Assembly: GCA_023426505.1 (NCBI GenBank) | Contig: JAFAAP010000181.1 | Coordinates: 1 to 20,215 of the forward strand | Length of the DNA stretch: 20,215 bases | Direction: 5' to 3' | From: Pseudomonadota bacterium | GTDB lineage: Bacteria; Pseudomonadota; Alphaproteobacteria; Rhizobiales; Beijerinckiaceae | Part shown: positions 13,714-20,001 of the stretch, piece by piece | Layout of the letters: each line of letters opens with the position of its first letter | Numbering within the stretch: position 1 is the stretch's first letter | The notes under the pieces: generated by a model | Seen by the model: only the letters and a program-made list of their open reading frames with translations | Database searches by the model: none | Told to the model about the DNA's origin: nothing | Program-made: the position numbers and the translations under genes

Positions 13714-14646
13714 TCACGCCGGCCCGTCGCGTTCGATCTGGGTGCGTGCCTCGTCGAGGAGCCAGGCCCGGAAGGCCGCGATGGCCGGGCGCTCGGCGGT
13801 CGTCTCGGGACAGACGACGTAATACTGGTAGGCGCCTTTCACCTGATGCGGGAACGGCCGCACGAGGCGCCCGGCCTCGAGGTAGTCGCCGATCAGCACG
13901 TTGGTGGCGAGCGCCACCCCCTGCCCCGAAGCCGCCGCCTGGAGCGACAGGAACGTATGGGAAAACCGCGGCCCGTGTTCGACATCCGCGATCTCGACGC
14001 CGACGGCCGCGAGCCAGCGCGGCCAGGTCATGTAATCGGGCACGCCCTCCGGGATCTCGTGCAGGAGCCGGTGATGGGCGAGGTCGGCCGGCTCGCGCAG
14101 CGGATGCGCGGGATCGTCCCTGAGCGCCATGCTGCACACGGGAAAGAACGTCTCCTCCATGAGCAGATCCGTCCGCAAGCCTGGATAATCCCCCTTCCCC
14201 CAGCGGATCGCCACGTCGACGTCCTCGCGGGCGAAGTCCGTCTTGCCGGTGGAGATCGAGACGCGCAGCTCGAGATCCGGGTGGCGCGCCTTCAGGGAAC
14301 CGAGCCGCGGGATCAGCCAGCTCGACGCGAAGCTCGGCAGGGTGCTGACCGTGATGACCCGGGAGGATTCGGAACGCATCACCCGGGCCGTCGCCTCGTT
14401 GAGCTCGTCGAGGAGTTCCGACAGAGTCGCCGCATAGCGCTGTCCCGCCGGCGTGAGGGCCACGCCCTTGCTCGGCAGACGCACGAAGAGCGGCACCCCG
14501 AGCCAGGCCTCGAGCTGCTTGACCTGCTGGCCGACCGCGCTCGCCGTGACGGCGATCTCGTCCCCGGCCCGCTCGAAATTGAGGTGGCGGGCCGCGGCTT
14601 CGAAGGCCCGGAGGGAGTTGAGCGGCGGCAGGCGGCGACGGGACAT
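13714..14646 (-). CDS. LysR-family regulator, GcvA-like
   Basis: A 310-residue transcription factor. The winged helix-turn-helix is at residues 6-64: LPPLNSLRAFEAAARHLNFE, then ASAVGQQVKQLEAWLGVPLF, which is the recognition helix and wing. The effector-binding domain occupies about 92-300. The opening RRLPPLNSLRAFEAAARHL is typical of the GcvA subgroup, members of which control glycine cleavage, beta-lactamase or unrelated genes. No glycine-cleavage gene is near. It is divergent from a DUF1127 gene across 127 bases that carry strong inverted repeats, suggesting it controls itself and that neighbour. ATG 14646 matches the family start; a longer frame to 14835 would add an unlikely tail. AAGG lies within the repeat arm before the start. 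Confidence 0.92.
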   Translation of the reverse strand: MSRRRLPPLNSLRAFEAAARHLNFERAGDEIAVTASAVGQQVKQLEAWLGVPLFVRLPSKGVALTPAGQRYAATLSELLDELNEATARVMRSESSRVITVSTLPSFASSWLIPRLGSLKARHPDLELRVSISTGKTDFAREDVDVAIRWGKGDYPGLRTDLLMEETFFPVCSMALRDDPAHPLREPADLAHHRLLHEIPEGVPDYMTWPRWLAAVGVEIADVEHGPRFSHTFLSLQAAASGQGVALATNVLIGDYLEAGRLVRPFPHQVKGAYQYYVVCPETTAERPAIAAFRAWLLDEARTQIERDGPA

Positions 14647-14654
14647 GGATCGAC

Positions 14655-14689
14655 CTTGGGCAGCGGTTCTGCCCAAGCTGGACTTGGGC
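14655..14689. promoter_or_regulatory. Triple half-site operator candidate between lysR and DUF1127 genes
   Basis: CTTGGGCAG (14655-14663) and CTGCCCAAG (14669-14677) are a perfect 9-base inverted repeat around CGGTT. A third half-site CTTGGGC follows at 14683-14689. One arm overlaps the AAGG ribosome site of lysR, so the dyad could act on DNA as an operator or on lysR mRNA as a stem hiding that site. Confidence 0.55.
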
Positions 14690-14735
14690 GAAACACAAGA
14701 ACATCTCGTTTGCTTCCAGCCTAGGGGAGGAGCAC

Positions 14736-14753
14736 ATTTCTGCCTAGAGAAAT
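14736..14753. promoter_or_regulatory. Second inverted repeat upstream of the DUF1127 gene
   Basis: ATTTCT (14736-14741) and AGAAAT (14748-14753) are perfect arms around GCCTAG. The dyad ends 20 bases before the DUF1127 start codon, near where a promoter or operator would be expected. Confidence 0.4.
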
Positions 14754-14773
14754 CAGTTTGGACGAGGTCCGTC

Positions 14774-15037
14774 ATGGCCACTGCGATTGCCACAGCAAAT
14801 CTTGGCTCACTCACCACCGCCCGCGCCCTGGACAAGAGCGCATTCCTCCGCCTCCTGCTCGCCTTCGAGGCCTGGCAGGACCGTCGGGCGAACCGGCGAG
14901 CCCTCTACCGCATGGACGACCGGGCGCTCGCCGATATCGGCCTCTCCCGGTCCGACGTGGAGGGGGTCAACGAGGCCGAGAGACTTCACCTGACGCCCCT
15001 CCTGCTCCTCCCCGACGCAGGTCAGCAGCGGGTTTGA
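14774..15037 (+). CDS. DUF1127 small protein
   Basis: An 87-residue basic protein. The DUF1127 core is RRANRRALYRMDDRALADIG followed by LSRSDVEG (about 43-70); the MDDR.L.DIGLSR.D phrase is diagnostic. These short Arg-rich proteins are common in Rhizobiales and Rhodobacterales. Some have been tied to stress responses, phosphate or carbon control and RNA turnover, probably by binding RNA. This copy has an N-terminal extension of about 40 residues (MATAIATANLGSLTTARALD then an amphipathic helix) beyond the core. A GAGG ribosome site precedes ATG 14774. It is divergent from the LysR gene and ended by a strong terminator at 15072-15107, so it forms a single-gene unit. Confidence 0.88.
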   Translation: MATAIATANLGSLTTARALDKSAFLRLLLAFEAWQDRRANRRALYRMDDRALADIGLSRSDVEGVNEAERLHLTPLLLLPDAGQQRV

Positions 15038-15071
15038 TCGCCGCCCGAACCCTGGAAACGATGATCTGCCG

Positions 15072-15107
15072 GCATGGCCGGGTTCCACAGGACCCGGCCA
15101 TGCTTTA
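15072..15107 (+). terminator. Strong hairpin terminator between DUF1127 gene and cobS
   Basis: Perfect 12-base stem GCATGGCCGGGT (15072-15083) / ACCCGGCCATGC (15092-15103) around an 8-base loop, followed by UUUAU. It lies 34 bases after the DUF1127 stop and ends 26 bases before the cobS start codon. Confidence 0.85.
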
Positions 15108-15132
15108 TCCGTCTGCTGGAACGGGGTGGAGC

Positions 15133-15978
15133 ATGTCGGACCAGCTGAACGAAACGCGGATCGTCGCGACAGGGGGAATTCGGGAGATCCTGACCGACAC
15201 CGCCCGCTGCCTGCGGTTCTATTCGCGCCTGCCCATGCCTGCCCTGCCTTGGGAGCCCGATCCGCACGCCCTGCCGGACTTCGCCCGCATGACCCGGGTC
15301 GTGCCGCTCGCGGGTCTCGTGCTCGGCGTTCTCCCGGCCCTCGTGCTGGCCGGTGCGCTCGCCCTCGATCTCGGCACCTTCCTGGCCGCCGCGTTGTCTG
15401 TTGCCGCCATGACGGTGACGACGGGCGCCTTCCATGAGGACGGCTTCGCCGACACCGCCGACAGCTTCGGCGGCGCCACGCGCGAGCGGCGTCTCGCCAT
15501 CATGCGCGATAGCCTGATCGGCTCCTTCGGGGCCTCCGGGCTGGTCCTGGTCTTCGCCCTGCGGATCGGCGCCCTGGCGGAACTCGCCTCGCGCTTAGGG
15601 ATCGGCGGCGCCTGCGGCGCCGTGCTCGCCGCCGCCATCCTGTCCCGCACGGCCGGCCTGATTCCGCTCGTGTTCCTGCCCCCGGCCCGGCTCGACGGAG
15701 CGTCCTACGCGGTCGGCCAGCCGACCCGCGAGACGTTCCGGATCACGGCGGCCCTCGCGGCGGGGCTGGCGGTCGTCGTGGGCCTTGCAGTCGGACTTCC
15801 CGCCTCCGGCATCGCCCTGATGATCGTCCTTTCGGGCCTCTCCGGCGCAGCGCTTGCCCGCCTCGCGGCGCGCCATATCGGCGGCCAGACCGGCGACATC
15901 GCGGGCGCGGCCCAGCAGATGGCGGAGATCGCCGCGCTGATCGGCCTCTTGACCACGGTGGCCCGGTCAACGACATGA
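15133..15978 (+). CDS. cobS: Adenosylcobinamide-GDP ribazoletransferase CobS
   Basis: A 281-residue inner-membrane enzyme that joins adenosylcobinamide-GDP with alpha-ribazole (phosphate) to give adenosylcobalamin (phosphate), the last step of the pathway that uses the CobT product. The signature GAFHEDGFADTADSFGG (about residues 97-113) with clustered Asp is intact, followed by RLAIMRDSLIGSFGASGL. Several hydrophobic helices fill the rest. The C-terminal GGQTGDIAGAAQQMAEI is also conserved. ATG 15133 has GGTGGA just upstream and matches the family N-terminus. A strong terminator hairpin sits right before it, leaving little room for an independent promoter. DUF1289 and protease genes follow closely. 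Confidence 0.95.
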   Translation: MSDQLNETRIVATGGIREILTDTARCLRFYSRLPMPALPWEPDPHALPDFARMTRVVPLAGLVLGVLPALVLAGALALDLGTFLAAALSVAAMTVTTGAFHEDGFADTADSFGGATRERRLAIMRDSLIGSFGASGLVLVFALRIGALAELASRLGIGGACGAVLAAAILSRTAGLIPLVFLPPARLDGASYAVGQPTRETFRITAALAAGLAVVVGLAVGLPASGIALMIVLSGLSGAALARLAARHIGGQTGDIAGAAQQMAEIAALIGLLTTVARSTT

Positions 15979-15987
15979 AGCCTTAGC

Positions 15988-16191
15988 ATGACCCGCGTCT
16001 CGAGCCCCTGCATCCGCGTCTGCCTCCTCGATCCCGAAACGGGCCTGTGCGAGGGCTGCGGGCGTACGCGGGAGGAGATCGGAAGCTGGTTCCGCCTGCC
16101 GGAGGAGGAGCGGCTGCGCATCATGGCAGAGCTGCCGGAGCGCATGCGCAGGGCCTTCATGCCGACGACCGAGCCGGACGAGGCCTCCTGA
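15988..16191 (+). CDS. DUF1289 small Cys-rich protein
   Basis: A 67-residue cytoplasmic protein with the DUF1289 pattern SPCIRVCLLDPETGLCEGCG then RTREEIGSWFRLPEEER. The four core Cys (Cys8, Cys12, Cys21, Cys24) are arranged CX3CX8CX2C and likely bind zinc or an Fe-S cluster; the biochemical role is unknown. It starts nine bases after cobS, and its TGA shares one base with the ATG of the protease gene (16189-16193), so all three should be co-transcribed and the last two translationally coupled. I recall this gene beside cobS in several Hyphomicrobiales, so the order is conserved rather than chance. Confidence 0.9.
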   Translation: MTRVSSPCIRVCLLDPETGLCEGCGRTREEIGSWFRLPEEERLRIMAELPERMRRAFMPTTEPDEAS

Positions 16192-16907
16192 TGCCGGGTC
16201 TCGGCGCGGTCAGCAGCCTGCTCCTCGGCGCCGCGGTCCTGATCGCCCTCGTGCGCGAGGATCCCATCGCGGACCTCGCCCCGCTCGAGGCCGCCATGCT
16301 GCTGGGCTTCGGCGGGATCTGCCTGATCCTAGCCGGCTCCATCATCGACGGGTTCCGCCGCCATTGGACCTACGGCGTGCAGTCGGTCGCTCTCAGCGGC
16401 GGCATCCTGGTGGCGCTCCTCGTCGCCTACGGGTCGCGCAACGAGTTGCAGACCGTGCTCGACCGGGCGATCGGCGACATTTCGCTCGGACGAACGGTCG
16501 TGACGCCCGAGGGCGAGGTGGTGGCGGCCCGCCGCTCGGACGGCAGCTTCGTGGTGACCGGCAAGGTGAACGGCCGCGAGGCCCGCTTCATCTTCGACAC
16601 CGGCGCCAGCACCGTGGTGCTGCGGGCCGAGAACGCGGCGGCGCTCGGCATCAAGACCGAGACGCTGAACTATTCGATCCCGGTTTCCACAGCCAACGGC
16701 ACGGCGCTCGCCGCCTCCATCGTGATCGAGCGCCTGTCGGTCGGCCCGATCACGGAACGCAACGTGCGGGCGCTGGTCGCCCGCAGCGGCGTTCTGCACG
16801 CCAATCTGCTGGGCATGACGTTCCTCGAACGCCTCGCCTCCTACGAGGTCCGCGGCAACCGGCTGATCCTGCGCGGCAAGGACGGCGACGTCAGCCGGTC
16901 CGGGTGA
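16191..16907 (+). CDS. Membrane-bound retropepsin-like aspartic protease (TIGR02281 type)
   Basis: A 238-residue protein. Three hydrophobic segments (about 6-22, 33-52 and 63-80) anchor it in the inner membrane. From about residue 100 it forms a single-lobe aspartic protease domain with the catalytic FDTGAS (135-140), preceded by NGREARFI. The phrases LGIKTETLNYSIPVSTANGT and LLGMTFLERLASYEVRGNRL are hallmarks of the TIGR02281 clan AA family. Retropepsins need to dimerise because each chain carries one catalytic Asp. The substrate is unknown; the domain probably faces the periplasm. ATG 16191 overlaps the preceding stop. The gene ends four bases from the convergent ADYC-like gene. Confidence 0.9.
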   Translation: MPGLGAVSSLLLGAAVLIALVREDPIADLAPLEAAMLLGFGGICLILAGSIIDGFRRHWTYGVQSVALSGGILVALLVAYGSRNELQTVLDRAIGDISLGRTVVTPEGEVVAARRSDGSFVVTGKVNGREARFIFDTGASTVVLRAENAAALGIKTETLNYSIPVSTANGTALAASIVIERLSVGPITERNVRALVARSGVLHANLLGMTFLERLASYEVRGNRLILRGKDGDVSRSG

Positions 16908-16911
16908 GCGT

Positions 16912-17703
16912 CTATCTCCGGCGGCGCCAGGTCAGTGTGGATTCGTTGAACAGCAGGGCGCGCGGATCCGCCCGCATCGCCTCCTCGTAGCAGACATGCG
17001 GGCCCAGGCGCCCTTTCAGGTGCGGGTGGCGGGCCGCCAGCTCGTCGAGCGTCACGTTGTCGGCGATGCGGGGATGGGCGACGCAGACCGCTCCGTCCGG
17101 ACCCCATGCGGCCTCGAAGGCCATGCCGGGCGCATGGCCCGGATCCTGGATGCCGAACCGGTCGTAGAGATTGACCTTCGTGCCGTTGCGGGTGGTCGGC
17201 CGGTCGTTGCCGCCGTAATCGGCGCGCAGCATGTGGATGCAGGCCCTGTGCAGGTCGCGGAGCGGAACGCCCTCGCGGGTCTCCCAGGGTAGGTAGCCAA
17301 ACAGGATGCACTTGCCTTCCGCCCCGCTGGTGCAGGTCAGCGAGAACCCGCCTGCCCCGTCTGGGACCGCGAAGGCGGCTCGCTCGCCGTCCGGGTCCAC
17401 GTCGCAGAGGGGCCCGTAGGCGCCCTCCCGGTCCTTCACGGACATCCGGTAGAAGGTGATCGGCCGCCCTGCGAGGCTGCCTTCATGGGCGATCCCGTCG
17501 ATACGGATTCCGGCTTCGCCGGAGGGAGCCGCCGTCACCAGGGTCAGGCCGCTCAAGCCGTCCCCGCGCAAGACGCGGCCGTCGTCGAGGCGCAAGACGA
17601 GATCGAGCCCGTCGAGGGCGAAGCGGCCCTCCAGCGCCACACTCGGGGTGCCCGGGACAAGCCAAAGGCAGAGCGGAAGAAGGATTCGGGAGAGGAAGCG
17701 CAT
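16912..17703 (-). CDS. Exported ADYC-like Cys-rich protein
   Basis: A 263-residue protein with a signal peptide MRFLSRILLPLCLWLVPGTPSVA. The mature chain has six Cys (100, 134, 142, 155, 207, 238), suggesting disulfides. The segment HRACIHMLRADYGGNDRPTT then RNGTKVNLYD (152-181), and later FEAAWGPDGAVCVAHPR (196-212), match what I know of the ADYC domain. In that domain a Cys usually follows 'ADY'; here it is Gly164, so one expected Cys is missing. The domain has no assigned activity. The gene directly follows the NGLS-repeat gene on the same strand, with only a hairpin between, and its ribosome site AAGGG lies inside that hairpin. Domain call is from memory of the motif. Confidence 0.7.
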   Translation of the reverse strand: MRFLSRILLPLCLWLVPGTPSVALEGRFALDGLDLVLRLDDGRVLRGDGLSGLTLVTAAPSGEAGIRIDGIAHEGSLAGRPITFYRMSVKDREGAYGPLCDVDPDGERAAFAVPDGAGGFSLTCTSGAEGKCILFGYLPWETREGVPLRDLHRACIHMLRADYGGNDRPTTRNGTKVNLYDRFGIQDPGHAPGMAFEAAWGPDGAVCVAHPRIADNVTLDELAARHPHLKGRLGPHVCYEEAMRADPRALLFNESTLTWRRRR

Positions 17704-17710
17704 GGCAAAG

Positions 17711-17735
17711 GCCCTTCCGCCGCAGGCGGAAGGGC
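17711..17735 (-). terminator. Hairpin ending the NGLS gene and covering the next ribosome site
   Basis: GCCCTTCCGCC (17711-17721) and GGCGGAAGGGC (17725-17735) pair perfectly around GCA. Read leftward it follows the NGLS-repeat gene by 21 bases and leads into CUUUGCC and the ADYC-like ATG seven bases later. The AAGGG ribosome site of that gene lies in the distal arm. Confidence 0.65.
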
Positions 17736-17756
17736 TGGCACATTCGAATGCGGACT

Positions 17757-18092
17757 TTAACGGAGTTCGGCCCGCGTGCCGTCCGCCAGGACAACGGCCC
17801 TGATCGTGGCGTCGCCCACGCTGTAGCCCGTCGCGGACCGGCCATTCGTCGACAGACCGTTTGCCGAAAGACCATTCGCTGATAGGCCGTTCGCCGACAG
17901 CCCGTTGGTGCCCAGGCCATTCGTGGAAAGGCCGTTAGCCGAAAGGCCATTGGCTGACAGACCATTGGTGGACAGGCCGTTCATGCCGTTCGGCGGGGGC
18001 CGGGTGTCGTCCATCATAAATGCCGAAGCCGGCGAGAGGCTGAAGAGCCCCATGGTAGTGGCGAGAACAGCCGTGTGAATGCGAACCTTCAT
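17757..18092 (-). CDS. Exported NGLS[A/T] pentapeptide-repeat protein
   Basis: A 111-residue protein of unknown function. MKVRIHTAVLATTMGLFSLSPASA is a clean signal peptide cut before FMMDD. After RPPPNGMNG come about ten tandem pentapeptides of the form N-G-L-S-[A/T] (residues about 38-90), with slight decay at the end (NGRSATGYS). A short domain follows, with the phrase VGDATIRAVVLADGTRAELR. The repeat lacks the A[DN]LXX pattern of classical pentapeptide repeats, though a similar stacked helix is possible. ATG 18092 has an excellent GGAGA ribosome site; ATG 18104 is an alternative. It precedes the ADYC-like gene on the same strand. Fusions of comparable repeats to ADYC domains in other bacteria, as I recall them, suggest a partnership. 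Confidence 0.75.
   Translation of the reverse strand: MKVRIHTAVLATTMGLFSLSPASAFMMDDTRPPPNGMNGLSTNGLSANGLSANGLSTNGLGTNGLSANGLSANGLSANGLSTNGRSATGYSVGDATIRAVVLADGTRAELR
17842..17976 (-). repeat. 15-bp tandem repeat array, nine full units, coding
   Basis: Nine consecutive 15-base units start with CCATTC, CCGTTT, CCATTC, CCGTTC, CCGTTG, CCATTC, CCGTTA, CCATTG and CCATTG on the top strand. They encode the NGLS[A/T] pentapeptides. The units differ mostly at synonymous positions. Confidence 0.9.
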
Positions 18093-18152
18093 GTTGGTCT
18101 CCATGATCACTCGTTGCATCCGGAGCGGCCATAAGCCTGGCCGGACGCCCAG

Positions 18153-18236
18153 ATCATAGGAGATGAAACAAGATTTCAAATATAGGCTTGGGAATATTTC
18201 CTGAAAATCGCACCAGCATGTGCGTTTTGTTACAAA
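18153..18236 (-). promoter_or_regulatory. Promoter region of the NGLS-repeat gene
   Basis: An A+T-rich stretch upstream of the gene. A near-consensus -10 TATGAT (18158-18153 on the bottom strand) has TTGAAA or TTTGAA 15-16 bases upstream. A second option is TTTTCA, 17 bases, TATATT. Two small dyads, GGAATATTTCC (18191-18201) and TTTGTTACAAA (18226-18236), lie just upstream and could be operators. Confidence 0.4.
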
Positions 18237-18277
18237 GTTTCAATTCAGACGGGAAGTTCCGCCCAACCGGCAAGCGA

Positions 18278-18312
18278 AGAATACGTCCTGCGGCGGGAGC
18301 AGGCGCAGGACG
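18278..18312 (-). terminator. Terminator of dusA
   Basis: CGTCCTGCG (18284-18292) and CGCAGGACG (18304-18312) form a perfect 9-base stem. Read leftward it is followed by UAUUCUUCG. It lies 25 bases past the dusA stop. Confidence 0.7.
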
Positions 18313-18336
18313 GCAATCATGAATTGACCGGCCCGG

Positions 18337-19362
18337 TCAGCCCACGGCCGCCAGGACCGTCTCGGTCGCCCCGACCGGCTCCCGCGACATCAGAGCGACC
18401 GCGTCCCGCAGGGTCTGCAGGTCGGCCGTCGGCTTCACGCCCTCGGTCGCCAGATGCCGGCGATAGGCTCGGGCGCCCGGGCGCCCGGTGAAAAGGCCGA
18501 GCATGTGGCGGGTCATGGCATGGAGGCGTACGCCGTCGGCCAGGCGAGCGGCCACGTAGGGTTCATAGGCTTCAATCGCCTCGAAGGCGTCGGCCACGGG
18601 CGGCTCCTCGCCGAAGAGTTCCCGGTCGACGGAGAGCAGGATCTCGGGCTCCTGGTAGGCGACGCGGCCCAGCATCACCCCGTCCACGTGGCGCAGATGC
18701 TCATGCACCTCCGCCATGGTCCTGATGCCGCCGTTGATGGCGACGGGCAGGTCCGGCCGCGCCTGCTTGAGGCGGTAGACGCGCGGGTAGTCGAGGGGCG
18801 GAATGTCCCGGTTCTCCTTGGGCGACAGGCCCTGGAGCCAAGCCTTGCGGGCATGGACCGTGAGCGCGTCGCATCCCGCCGCCACCACGCTGTCGGTGAG
18901 GCGGTTCAGGGCCTCTTCCGTGTCCTGGTCGTCGACGCCAATGCGGCACTTCACCGTGACGGGAAGCGACACGGCGGCCTTCATGGCGGCGACGCAATCG
19001 CCCACGAGGCCGGGTTCCTGCATCAGGCAGGCGCCAAAGCGGCCGTTCTGCACCCGGTCGGAGGGACAGCCCACGTTGAGGTTGATCTCGTCATAGCCGA
19101 AATCGGCGCAGATCCGGGCGGCCTGTGCCAGCTCCTTCGGGTCCGAGCCGCCGAGCTGGACGGCCACCGGGTGCTCCGCCTTGTCGAACCCGAGCAGCCG
19201 CTCGCGGGGACCGTGGATGACGGCGCCCGTGGTGACCATCTCCGTATAGAGGAGCGCGCGCCGCGACAGGACGCGGTGGAGCGACCGGCAAAAACGGTCA
19301 GTCCAGTCCATCATGGGCGCAATGGAAAAACGCCAATCGTTTCCGTAGCTTACCTGCTTCAT
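18337..19362 (-). CDS. dusA: tRNA-dihydrouridine(20/20a) synthase DusA
   Basis: A 341-residue FMN enzyme that reduces U20/U20a in the D-loop of tRNAs using NADPH. N-terminal FSIAPMMDWTDRFCRSLHR (12-30) is the FMN-binding start of the TIM barrel. INLNVGCPSDRVQNGRFGAC (93-112) holds catalytic Cys99. TVHARKAWLQGLSPKENR then PVAINGGI is typical of the DusA branch rather than DusB or DusC. A helical tRNA-binding region follows from about 240. ATG 19362 is chosen for its AGGA ribosome site (CAGGACGA before ATG) and because the family starts here; an upstream ATG at 19440 would add 26 residues. It stands alone between a terminator and a long non-coding stretch. Confidence 0.95.
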   Translation of the reverse strand: MKQVSYGNDWRFSIAPMMDWTDRFCRSLHRVLSRRALLYTEMVTTGAVIHGPRERLLGFDKAEHPVAVQLGGSDPKELAQAARICADFGYDEINLNVGCPSDRVQNGRFGACLMQEPGLVGDCVAAMKAAVSLPVTVKCRIGVDDQDTEEALNRLTDSVVAAGCDALTVHARKAWLQGLSPKENRDIPPLDYPRVYRLKQARPDLPVAINGGIRTMAEVHEHLRHVDGVMLGRVAYQEPEILLSVDRELFGEEPPVADAFEAIEAYEPYVAARLADGVRLHAMTRHMLGLFTGRPGARAYRRHLATEGVKPTADLQTLRDAVALMSREPVGATETVLAAVG

Positions 19363-20001
19363 TCGTCCTGCCAAAATTGGACCGGCTGAGAAATTTCGCT
19401 GAGATTTCAATGCCCCTGAGGCGCGCTGCGAATAACACACCGTTCGGCGTGCTCCAAATGGGGCTTCATGTCCTATTTTTCAAAGAAAGCCCCGGGGGTC
19501 CAAAGCGTTGCAGCCATATCCTGGCGTCGTGCGTACCATGGGATTTCTCTCGCAACAGCGATGGCGAAGTCCGTTCGCTGGCAGGCGGCCCTCGGCTCTG
19601 GTACGGTCTCGGGCGAAGGTGCCGGCCAAGGCGTTTCGGACGTGAGATGAGGGGCAGCCTCAAGGCTGCGCATTCGATCGTGGCCGGGCCTTCACCTCTC
19701 TTCGGCCCCAGGGATCAAGGGGATCCGCGTCGGCGGATGGCGTGCTGGGCCCGGCTCGTTCCCGAAGTGACGGTTGTCTTGGCCCGAGATGGCGCCAGGG
19801 GAGCCGGCAGCGGCTCGATTGGACCGCGCCCTTCCCGCTCCTTCACGTTCCGCTTCGGCTGCGCTCGCCCGGTCCCCTATCGGATTCCCCGTCGAACATC
19901 CCCACGGAGGCACCGGGTCCGCCCCGGTGAAACCCGTCACCGCACGGCTCCGTTAGATCGATGGATGCCACAGCTTGCATCGCAGGAAAGGGAGCCGGCT
20001 C
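19363..20001. other. Non-coding stretch between dusA and kup (639 bases)
   Basis: No gene is convincing here on either strand. Short open frames exist, but they are Arg/Pro-rich or have no ribosome site and no recognisable motif. The left end should hold the dusA promoter and the right end the kup promoter and leader. Local features are an 8-bp palindrome GAAATTTC (19390-19397), a GCAGCC-TCAA-GGCTGC hairpin (19654-19669) without a U-run, the foldable element at 19904-19953, and a GATGC/GCATC dyad (19964-19981) just before the kup ribosome site. An unannotated small RNA is possible but not shown. Confidence 0.5.
19904..19953 (+). promoter_or_regulatory. Candidate structured leader element of kup
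   Basis: The 50 bases can fold as a three-way junction. The closing stem is ACGGAG (19904-19909) / CTCCGT (19948-19953). The first arm is CACCGGG (19911-19917) / CCCGGTG (19923-19929), and the second is CCGT (19934-19937) / ACGG (19944-19947). An exclusive alternative pairs CGGTG (19925-19929) with CACCG (19938-19942). It ends 48 bases before the kup start. I cannot match it to a known riboswitch class. Confidence 0.35.

Noticed and set aside
15038..15132. Cobalamin riboswitch before cobS
   Set aside because: The gap is only 95 bases and is mostly a terminator hairpin; no B12 box or room for the core fold.
17842..17976. CRISPR-like short repeats
   Set aside because: The units are contiguous 15-mers without spacers and encode a pentapeptide in a good reading frame.
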